A stretch of 7,281 nt of DNA from Balneolales bacterium (GTDB lineage Bacteria; Bacteroidota; Rhodothermia; Balneolales; Natronogracilivirgulaceae): NCBI GenBank assembly GCA_007127665.1, contig SKYY01000234.1:1-7281 (forward strand). The letters run 5' to 3'. The notes below the pieces were generated by a model, which worked only from the letters and a program-made list of their open reading frames with translations, did not search any database and was not told where the DNA came from. Shown here piece by piece: positions 1 to 5,810 of this stretch (positions are counted from its first letter, which is position 1; each line of letters starts with the position of its first letter). Position numbers and translations under genes: made by a program.

Positions 1-1472
1 AAATGAGCATCTACGACGAGCTTTCGAATGCCACTTATGTTGGTTTGAGCCAGCCCATGTTCGAGAGCGGGCAGTATGATTTCACCCGGCTGGCGCCGGA
101 TGACGAGCTGGATGTGCGGCGTTATTCGGCAAGCGTATCCCACGACTATTTCTTCAGCGACCATGTGCATCTGCGCACCAATGCATACGCCTATACCACC
201 CGGCGCAACTGGTCGCGGCAGGACTTTGACAACCAGCCCGTTGCGGGACGTGAATACCACAGTGTTATTGGCAATCCCGACGAGTCGTTCGGCGCCATAT
301 GGTTGCGGGAGGGCACCGGCAACCGCAACCGTGAATTCGAGGTGGCGGGTATCGAGCCTCGCATCAGCGCCCGCTTCCATATCGGCGAACACAGGAACGA
401 GCTGGATGCCGGTTTCCGGTACCTGTACGAGCGTGCCTTTGAGCAGCGGGTCAACGGTATCATTGACAGTCCCACCACCGGTGATATCCGAAACGACGAG
501 ATCCGGACCGGGTACGCCACCAGCGGATTTGTCCAGAACCGGTTCTATGCCACTCCGCAGCTCACTGTCACACCCGGTCTGCGCGCAGAGTACTTCCGCT
601 ACGAGCGTGAAATGCTCCGGGTAAACTTCGAAGATGTGAAACGCTCCTCCAGCGATAATGTGCTGGCATTCATTCCCGGATTGGGAGTCAACTACCAGAT
701 CGGTCCCGAATCGGCGGTATTTGCCGGGGTGCACCGCGGTTTCAGTCCACCCAGGGTAAAGGACGCCCTGACTGCCACCGGCGCCAGCGAGGAACTGAAC
801 TCCGAATGGAGCTGGAGCTATGAGGCCGGCTTCCGCCTCCGCCCGCTTCGCTATCTCACTTCCGAAATCACCGGCTACTACATGACCTTTGAAAACCAGA
901 TCATCCCGGTTTCGGAGTCTGCCGGCGGACAGGGTCTGCCCAATGCCACCGGCCTGACCAACGGCGGGGCCACTCAGCACCACGGCGTCGAATTTCTGGT
1001 CCGGCTTCACCCGGATCTGCCCGGAAGGCAGTTTACGACGGGTTGGGAGCTGGGCGGAACATGGAGCCAGGCCCGGTTCAGTGAAGACCGGTTCGTGACT
1101 TCGGGCGGACAGATCGTGAATGTCAAGGACAACGACCTCCCGTATGCCCCGGAATGGTCCGGCCACACCCGGCTGTCCCTTTCACACACATCGGGTCTTT
1201 CCGGTTACCTCAAAGCGACCTACACCAGCGAGCAGTACGGTGACGTGCTCAACCGCGTTGAGCCCACCGGCAATGGCCGCGAAGGAAAGCTGGACAGCTA
1301 CACCGTGGTGGATGCCGGCATGCGTTACCGCCTGCCTGTCACCTTCGATGCGTCGCTCTCCCTTTCGGTGAAAAATCTCACCGACGAGCGCTATATCGCA
1401 ACGCGCCGGCCGCAGGGTATCCGTGTCGGACTGCCCAGGATGTTCACCTTCGGCCTTTCGGTCACATTGTAA
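1..1472 (+). CDS. TonB-dependent outer-membrane receptor, FecA-like, C-terminal beta-barrel (5' end missing)
   Basis: This is the last 489 residues of a TonB-dependent receptor, an outer-membrane barrel that imports ferric chelates or similar ligands using TonB energy. The ATG at position 3 is almost certainly internal: the protein starts in mid-barrel, and there is no signal peptide, TonB box or plug domain. The frame is open to the left edge. Visible family marks are alternating aromatic barrel strands, VHRGFSPP (residues 243-250 of the visible part), and the C-terminal signature NLTDERYI (458-465) followed by RRPQGIRVGLPRM (468-480) and a final strand ending FTFGLSVTL. The RRPxGI..G.PRM ending and the GVHRGFxPP block recall FecA-type (ferric dicitrate) receptors, but the ligand cannot be told from the barrel alone. 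The last residue is Leu rather than the common Phe/Trp. A terminator follows about 110 bases after the stop, so this is probably the last gene of its transcript. Confidence 0.9.
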   Translation, partial: MSIYDELSNATYVGLSQPMFESGQYDFTRLAPDDELDVRRYSASVSHDYFFSDHVHLRTNAYAYTTRRNWSRQDFDNQPVAGREYHSVIGNPDESFGAIWLREGTGNRNREFEVAGIEPRISARFHIGEHRNELDAGFRYLYERAFEQRVNGIIDSPTTGDIRNDEIRTGYATSGFVQNRFYATPQLTVTPGLRAEYFRYEREMLRVNFEDVKRSSSDNVLAFIPGLGVNYQIGPESAVFAGVHRGFSPPRVKDALTATGASEELNSEWSWSYEAGFRLRPLRYLTSEITGYYMTFENQIIPVSESAGGQGLPNATGLTNGGATQHHGVEFLVRLHPDLPGRQFTTGWELGGTWSQARFSEDRFVTSGGQIVNVKDNDLPYAPEWSGHTRLSLSHTSGLSGYLKATYTSEQYGDVLNRVEPTGNGREGKLDSYTVVDAGMRYRLPVTFDASLSLSVKNLTDERYIATRRPQGIRVGLPRMFTFGLSVTL

Positions 1473-1489
1473 GCAAGAGTCCTGTACCG

Positions 1490-1517
1490 GAGGCGCCGTT
1501 GCGGACGGCGGCGCCTC
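1490..1517 (+). other. GC-rich hairpin after the receptor gene
   Basis: A perfect 9-bp inverted repeat, GAGGCGCCG (1490-1498) and CGGCGCCTC (1509-1517), encloses a 10-base loop and starts 17 bases after the receptor stop codon. It has no T-run behind it, so it is not a classical terminator by itself. It may protect the 3' end of the transcript or assist the downstream terminator at 1582-1626. The hairpin is seen directly; the role is inferred. Confidence 0.5.
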
Positions 1518-1581
1518 TGTGCAGGTCATGCTTTCTCTGCATCACAGCCTTTCTTTCCATAACAGTCTCTTTCTGCTGAAC

Positions 1582-1626
1582 AAAGCCGCTCTGGTACGGG
1601 ACACACCGGGGCGGCTTTACTTTTTT
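1582..1626 (+). terminator. Intrinsic (Rho-independent) terminator of the receptor gene
   Basis: AAAGCCGC (1582-1589) pairs perfectly with GCGGCTTT (1611-1618). Inside it, CTGGT (1591-1595) can pair with ACCGG (about 1605-1609) through one G-U pair, which makes a long stem with a small loop. AC and then six T (1621-1626) follow directly. Stem plus T-run on the + strand, between the receptor and ACS1, gives a clear end to receptor transcription and implies that ACS1 has its own promoter. Confidence 0.8.
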
Positions 1627-1674
1627 GAGCGTCCGGTCCCTCCGCCCGAGGCTCCTCCCCGGTTAACGCGAATC

Positions 1675-1728
1675 GTTTGTTAGCACATTATCCCCCATTC
1701 GATTCCACTTTAAAAAATGCTAACGAAC
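1675..1728. promoter_or_regulatory. Spaced inverted repeat upstream of ACS1, candidate operator
   Basis: GTTTGTTAGCA (1675-1685) and TGCTAACGAAC (1718-1728) are inverted copies with one mismatch in 11 bases, separated by 32 AT-rich bases. A third related half-site, GGTTAACG, lies at about 1661-1668. The repeat sits 69-123 bases upstream of the ACS1 start, after the receptor terminator, so it falls where the ACS1 promoter should be. It may bind a dimeric regulator at two sites or form a cruciform. No confident -35/-10 or Bacteroidota-type -33/-7 promoter could be assigned. The rest of the 1473-1797 gap holds the two hairpins and nothing else recognised. Confidence 0.4.
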
Positions 1729-1797
1729 CCTTAGATTGCAACTGGCGGATCAGGTAACCGCCGCAAACTATTACTTTCCCCTCAAGCGCAGATATTT

Positions 1798-3537
1798 ATG
1801 ACTACACAGATCCCATATTACGAGACAAGGCCGGTTGTCTCGGTGCAGGATATGTTGCATCAATCGGCGGAACAGTTTGGAAAACGGCGGGCGCTCACCG
1901 ACATCAGCAAAACCCCGATTTCCGAAGTCAGCTTTGAAGAGTTGCTCCAAAAGGTCAGGATTTTCGGAACGGCGCTTCACAAACTTGGACTCAAAGAGCG
2001 GACTCATATTGCCGTAATCGGCGAAAACCGCGTGCAATGGGGCATTGCCTACCTCACGGCCGCCTGCTACAACTATGTTATTGTCCCGGTGGACCGCAAC
2101 CTCAGCAAGACAGAAGTGCTGAACATCATCCATGAATCGGATGCCAGGGCCATTGTTTTCTCGGAGAACATGAGTTCTCACTTTGAGACCGCGCACAGTT
2201 CGCTGAAGAAGGTGAAGCACTATATCCACATGGACCTGGAAAAACGTGAGGGCGACTTCCTCTCGATGACGGAACTGATGGACGATGTGGATACATCCAA
2301 GCTCAGGCCGGAGCCCTCGCTCGATCCCGAAGAATTGAGTGTCATCGTGTTCACTTCCGGTTCGCTCGGGCGTGCCAAGGGGGTCATGCTCTCGCAAAAG
2401 AATATTGCGGCAAATCTGACGGGCATGGTGAAGATGATCCTGCTGTATCCGGAAGACCGCTTCCTGTCTGTGTTGCCGATCCATCACACGTATGAGTGCA
2501 CCTGCGGATTTCTTTGCCCGCTATACAAGGGCTCATCCGTTTATTATGCCCGGTCACTGAAGACCATACCGGAGGACCTGCAGCGCAGCCAGGCCACCAT
2601 CGTGCTGGGGGTACCGCTTCTTTTCGAGAAGATGTACCGAAACATCCGCAAGGGTATCCGGGAAAAGGCGGTTACGCGCCTGCTTGTACCACCACTGATG
2701 GGTGTCGGCAAGGCGCTCAAGGCGTTTGGAGCCAAAAATCCGCAAAAAAAGCTTTTCAAAACGCTGCATCAGAAGTTTGGCGGACACATCCGGCTGTTCA
2801 TTGCCGGAGGGGCGGCGCCGGATCCGCAAATCGCCGCCGGCCTGCGCAGCCTCGGTTTCATGTTCCTGCAAGGCTACGGACTCACCGAAACCGCGCCCAT
2901 ACTCACGGTCAACCGTATTGAGGCGTTCAAGGATGAGGCGGCCGGACTTCCGCTGCCCGGTGTGACGATCAAGATCATGGAGCCCGGTTCAGACGGTGTT
3001 GGCGAAGTGATTGCAAAGGGCGACAACGTCATGCTCGGCTACTACAAGAACGAGCAGATTACCCGGGAGTCATTTACCGAGGACGGCTGGTACCGGACCG
3101 GGGACCTGGGATACATCGACGACGATGGCTTCCTGCACATCAGCGGGCGGAAGAAGAACGTAATCATTGCCGCCAACGGGAAAAACGTCTATCCGGAAGA
3201 ACTGGAGGATATACTCAACCGCAGTCCGTTCATCCAGGAGTCCATGGTCTATGGTGAGTCGACAAACGGATACACCGAAAAGATCGCTGTTCAGGTGGTT
3301 GTGGACGGAGAAGCGCTGATTGCACGGGCCGAGTCCAAAAAGAAGGAGATCACCGATGAGTGGATCAGGGAGGTAATCAGGAAGGAAGTGGACAAGGCGA
3401 ACAAGCAGGTCCCGTCCTTCAAACGCATCCAGAATGTGATTGTCCGTGAGAATGAATTTGAAAAAACGACCACTAAGAAAATCAAACGGTATACGGTGAG
3501 CAAAGACCCGACTCCTGTGAGTGCGGAAGAGCATTGA
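1798..3537 (+). CDS. AMP-forming long-chain acyl-CoA synthetase (ACS1)
   Basis: This complete 579-residue member of the adenylate-forming (ANL) family is close in length to bacterial FadD-type enzymes. It would join a fatty acid to CoA through an acyl-AMP, in the cytoplasm at the membrane. Motifs occur in order: the phosphate loop TSGSLGRAKG (186-195), LPIHHTYE (226-233), GYGLTET (359-365), YRTGDLG (432-438, ribose-binding Asp436), GRKKNVI (450-456, hinge Arg451) and, at the C-terminus, FEKTTTKKIKRY (554-565), where Lys561 aligns with the adenylation lysine. The phosphate loop departs from the usual TSGTTG: Leu190 replaces the second Thr. The ATG at 1798 is the first in frame after a TAG at 1732-1734. 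No Shine-Dalgarno is visible before it, which is common in Bacteroidota. The gene stands alone behind a terminator and converges on the cupin gene. Long-chain preference is inferred from overall family resemblance; another acyl or aryl acid remains possible. Confidence 0.93.
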   Translation: MTTQIPYYETRPVVSVQDMLHQSAEQFGKRRALTDISKTPISEVSFEELLQKVRIFGTALHKLGLKERTHIAVIGENRVQWGIAYLTAACYNYVIVPVDRNLSKTEVLNIIHESDARAIVFSENMSSHFETAHSSLKKVKHYIHMDLEKREGDFLSMTELMDDVDTSKLRPEPSLDPEELSVIVFTSGSLGRAKGVMLSQKNIAANLTGMVKMILLYPEDRFLSVLPIHHTYECTCGFLCPLYKGSSVYYARSLKTIPEDLQRSQATIVLGVPLLFEKMYRNIRKGIREKAVTRLLVPPLMGVGKALKAFGAKNPQKKLFKTLHQKFGGHIRLFIAGGAAPDPQIAAGLRSLGFMFLQGYGLTETAPILTVNRIEAFKDEAAGLPLPGVTIKIMEPGSDGVGEVIAKGDNVMLGYYKNEQITRESFTEDGWYRTGDLGYIDDDGFLHISGRKKNVIIAANGKNVYPEELEDILNRSPFIQESMVYGESTNGYTEKIAVQVVVDGEALIARAESKKKEITDEWIREVIRKEVDKANKQVPSFKRIQNVIVRENEFEKTTTKKIKRYTVSKDPTPVSAEEH

Positions 3538-3726
3538 TCCTGCACACCGCACATACGTCTGAAGGGGCATGGTGCGCATCCACCCGGAATGGCAAAATAG
3601 TATTCAGCAGGAAGGTCTTGTCAACGCATTGACATCACAGAGCGCGGAGCGCATCCAACCGCAGGGAAAAACCGCATTCGACCGGAAGAGATCAAAGCGT
3701 AAGCACAATGCTTTGCAGGTATTTAC
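3538..3726. other. Convergent intergenic gap with small dyads and no gene
   Basis: This 189-base gap separates the 3' ends of ACS1 and the cupin gene. It contains a perfect 6-bp hairpin, TGTCAA-CGCA-TTGACA (3619-3634), and a short dyad AAGCA-CAA-TGCTT near 3700. At the cupin stop, overlapping dyads occur (AGGTA/TACCT, and CCTAC/GTAGG at 3726-3737). None is followed by a T-run on the proper strand, so I do not call a terminator for either gene. No coding sequence is seen. Confidence 0.45.
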
Positions 3727-4425
3727 CTACTTGTAGGCAATTACCAAAAATCGAGCCTCCGATTCACCGATGTTTTGTATGGAATGGACGCCCGGAGAAT
3801 GCCAATGCACGTCTCCAGCCTCAAATGATCTCTCTGTTGTACCAGTCTCGTCGGACTCATGCAGAATGGAATAATTTGAAAGCGAGTATATAACACGATG
3901 AGTACCTTCGTGCGAAGGAATGGCAGCGCCCGGCGAAAGGGTTACTTTGATCACCCGAAACAGGTCACCATCAAATTTCACTTCTGCAAAATCACCTTCA
4001 AGGCTGCTTACATCATGTTCAAGATCACGCTGATAACTGTCCGGAACATCATTTTTACGTGCAAAAGCCACCCACATCGCTGTTGTAGATCCGGTATTAA
4101 CAGCGGCATGCGTATCAGGCACGTGCACGTGAACATCTCCCTCGGACCAGTTTCTTTCTCCCTGAGATTCACCGTTTACAATCCAGTCTATCGAGTAATC
4201 AGTCAAGGAATAGATAAGGCGATCCGTACCTTCATGAGACGCCAGCTTCTGACCAGGTTCTAACATGACTCTTGCCACCTTGGCAAAGTCATTTTCAAAT
4301 ACGACTTCCGGATGGGCCAACTCGTGTTCTGTCTCTGAAGCACTCCGGTCTTCAGAAGCGCAAGAAGTCATTGCAATCAGGCCCAGCCCAATCAGCAGAA
4401 CCAGTATCATTGTGTTTTCTCTCAT
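3727..4425 (-). CDS. Bicupin lipoprotein (two tandem cupin domains)
   Basis: The product is a 232-residue secreted protein of unknown substrate. A hydrophobic signal segment (about residues 6-20) ends in MTSC, with Cys22 as the probable lipid-attachment site. Two cupin domains follow, at about 41-121 and 148-232. Both carry SHEGTxRxIYSLxxYSI (His64 and His172), then GDVHxH (96-101 and 204-209) and PxxHxxxN (103-110 and 211-218). These match the positions of the two cupin motifs, although the usual HxH of motif 1 is reduced to a single His. Metal binding is therefore plausible through His64/His99 or 101/His106 and their counterparts. I chose the ATG at 4425 because GGAAG lies six bases upstream; the ATG at 4449 is a real alternative that gives a more basic N-terminus (MSKKWK). 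The gene lies downstream of the propeller lipoprotein on the same strand, behind a probable terminator. Enzyme, sugar binder and sensor are all open. Confidence 0.85.
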   Translation of the reverse strand: MRENTMILVLLIGLGLIAMTSCASEDRSASETEHELAHPEVVFENDFAKVARVMLEPGQKLASHEGTDRLIYSLTDYSIDWIVNGESQGERNWSEGDVHVHVPDTHAAVNTGSTTAMWVAFARKNDVPDSYQRDLEHDVSSLEGDFAEVKFDGDLFRVIKVTLSPGAAIPSHEGTHRVIYSLSNYSILHESDETGTTERSFEAGDVHWHSPGVHSIQNIGESEARFLVIAYK

Positions 4426-4431
4426 AATCGT

Positions 4432-4436
4432 CTTCC
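4432..4436 (-). promoter_or_regulatory. Ribosome binding site deciding the cupin start
   Basis: On the - strand GGAAG lies six bases before the ATG at 4425. The in-frame ATG at 4449 has only GGA seven bases upstream, and that at 4464 has none. The same GGAAGA string precedes the propeller gene, which favours this start. Confidence 0.45.
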
Positions 4437-4465
4437 ATTTTTTTGACATATAAAATTCCAACATG

Positions 4466-4480
4466 TCTGAAAATTACAGA
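4466..4480. promoter_or_regulatory. 15-base palindrome upstream of the cupin gene, candidate operator
   Basis: TCTGAAAATTACAGA reads the same on both strands except for the centre and one mismatched pair. It lies about 40 bases upstream of the preferred cupin start, in the gap after the terminator of the propeller gene, where a promoter would be needed. On the - strand it includes TAATTTTC, one base off the Bacteroidota -7 element TAnnTTTG, but the TTG upstream is at a shorter distance than usual. AT-rich palindromes also arise by chance. Confidence 0.25.
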
Positions 4481-4542
4481 TTTTTACGCTCACAATCAGG
4501 TATAATGACAAGAAGTGCCGAAGCGTTCGGGACTAAAGAGTT

Positions 4543-4567
4543 AAAAAAAAGGAGTGGTTACCAATCC
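4543..4567 (-). terminator. Intrinsic terminator overlapping the propeller gene's stop codon
   Basis: Read on the - strand, GGATTGG (4567-4561), TAA (4560-4558) and CCACTCC (4557-4551) form a 7-bp stem with one T/C mismatch. Eight T (4550-4543) follow at once. The three-base loop is the TAA stop of the propeller gene, so the stem's 5' arm is coding. The stem is short, but the T-run is strong and perfectly placed. It would separate transcription of this gene from the cupin gene, fully or partly. Confidence 0.6.
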
Positions 4568-5592
4568 AGCGGGAATTCAAGCTCGGCATATCCAATATAA
4601 AAATTACTGAAACTCCCGGTCTCAGCCATATACCAAATGCGGGCAGTCCCGTCTTCAATCAGAACTGCCGGGGCAATCAACCCGGACTCTTCCCATGATT
4701 CGGTTTTAAATACTAACGGTTCCGGATAAACGTCCCATGGACCAAAAGGCTCAGGGGAACGAGCCAAACCGATGGCCGACATGTTCTGGTCTGTATCACT
4801 GGTAAAGAAAAGATAAAACATTCTGTCCGGGCCCCGCACAAGCTCAGACTCACGCGGATTGTCCAGAGACCATGAGACATCCTCTTCTGATATCAGCAGA
4901 TCACCCTGCTTTTGCCAGGAGATGCCATCCACGGATGTGGCTCCGAAGAGACCATAACCGTACATATCCAATGACCATCCCGTGTATATCATATGGTAAC
5001 GTCCGTCGTATTGGACAATGGTGGGGCTGAAAATGCCGTCGCTGTCGAAGGGCTCATCGGCATCGATAACAGGCTCGTCAGCTGTTCTTGTAAATTCAAT
5101 TCCGTCCGAAGATTCGGCCAATCCGACCCTCCCTCTGGAGACGATTACATTCACTCCATCAGCCCCTTCTTCATACCCCGTGTAATACATGAGAAATCGG
5201 TCTTCGTGCCGCACTACAAACGCTGTTTCCAGCACCCGGTCCCACGAATCATTATCATTCATCAGCGCAACACTTTCTCCAAAGGTCCGTGGTGCCGCAT
5301 AATCCCAGGTGATACCGTCGCTCGATTCTGCCACACTTATAGCAACCTGAAGGTTCTCGGGATTGTCGCCGTCACCGTCACCAGTTATAAGCAGCGACGT
5401 GTAATACATCAGGTAGGAGTCGCCAAGTTTGATGATGGAAGGATCACCGGCAAGCCAGTTCCCTTCCCAAACCGGGGAAGGATGCTTTGAAAAAAGTTCA
5501 TCCCCCTCCGGGGCAAGTGCATTATCTTCGCCACAACCGGCAAAATATATGGCGAATACGACAATCAGTACGATCTTTGCAAATCTGCCCAT
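4558..5592 (-). CDS. Lipoprotein with five-bladed beta-propeller, glycoside-hydrolase-43/32/130-like
   Basis: This 344-residue protein starts with a basic N-terminus and a hydrophobic segment ending in the lipobox FAGC (Cys20), so it should be lipid-anchored in the envelope. The rest holds five copies of a blade motif, roughly [D/E/S/A]-[P/T/S]-x-hydrophobic-V-x-x-x-D-x-R-hydrophobic-x-M-hydrophobic-Y-T. They fall near residues 50-66, 122-138, 189-204, 250-265 and 307-324. Between blades, SxDGIxW/F recurs at 91-96, 162-167 and 220-226, with a related RSPEPFGPW at 278-286. This arrangement is typical of five-bladed propellers such as GH43, GH32, GH62 and GH130. Asp50 in AGDPSII, Glu122 and Glu248/250 lie where such enzymes carry acidic catalytic residues, but I cannot assign a family or substrate. 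A GDGDGDN loop (71-77) could bind calcium. The start at 5592 has GGAAG eight bases upstream. It may be an enzyme or a non-catalytic sugar binder. Confidence 0.85.
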   Translation of the reverse strand: MGRFAKIVLIVVFAIYFAGCGEDNALAPEGDELFSKHPSPVWEGNWLAGDPSIIKLGDSYLMYYTSLLITGDGDGDNPENLQVAISVAESSDGITWDYAAPRTFGESVALMNDNDSWDRVLETAFVVRHEDRFLMYYTGYEEGADGVNVIVSRGRVGLAESSDGIEFTRTADEPVIDADEPFDSDGIFSPTIVQYDGRYHMIYTGWSLDMYGYGLFGATSVDGISWQKQGDLLISEEDVSWSLDNPRESELVRGPDRMFYLFFTSDTDQNMSAIGLARSPEPFGPWDVYPEPLVFKTESWEESGLIAPAVLIEDGTARIWYMAETGSFSNFYIGYAELEFPLDW

Positions 5593-5810
5593 AAGGTTTT
5601 CTTCCGATTATTCTCGAAGTAAAGCTCTTAACTACTGCAAAAGATTATTTATTGTGAGCCGGATAATTGAATGGGAGATAGTAGACAGATAAGAATCAAC
5701 AAAATGTTCATGATGACCGGTCAAACCGGACAAACTACGGCTTATACCGATATAGACCTTGTTCCATGTACTTTATAATTTGACAGATAATGTGTTTCTG
5801 GCAGGTACAT
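5593..5810. promoter_or_regulatory. AT-rich gap, presumed promoter region of the propeller gene
   Basis: This 218-base gap is markedly AT-rich: one sampled 60-base line, 5641-5700, has 20 G+C. It lies between the ACS2 stop and the propeller start, both on the - strand. It holds GGAAG (5601-5605 on the complement) as ribosome site for the propeller gene, and a perfect 10-base palindrome, TGACCGGTCA (5714-5723). That palindrome overlaps a CCGGT-CAA-ACCGG hairpin. No clear terminator for ACS2 and no confident -35/-10 pair is seen. Confidence 0.35.

Noticed and set aside
3..5. ATG as the true start of the receptor
   Set aside because: The protein would lack signal peptide, TonB box and plug domain. 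The residues that follow are mid-barrel sequence.
1771..2487. A 238-codon open frame on the - strand
   Set aside because: It is antisense to the 5' part of ACS1, with a His/Arg-rich low-information translation and no recognisable motif.
3629..3634. TTGACA resembling a -35 box on the + strand
   Set aside because: No -10 hexamer lies at the proper distance and no + strand gene follows. It is part of a small hairpin.
3898..4263. A 121-codon open frame on the + strand
   Set aside because: It lies wholly antisense to the cupin gene, whose domain motifs are unmistakable. Its own translation shows no family pattern.
4518..4530. Hairpin CCGAA-GCG-TTCGG near an A-run
   Set aside because: For - strand transcripts the T-run comes before this hairpin, and for + strand transcripts an A-run follows it. 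Neither order makes a terminator.
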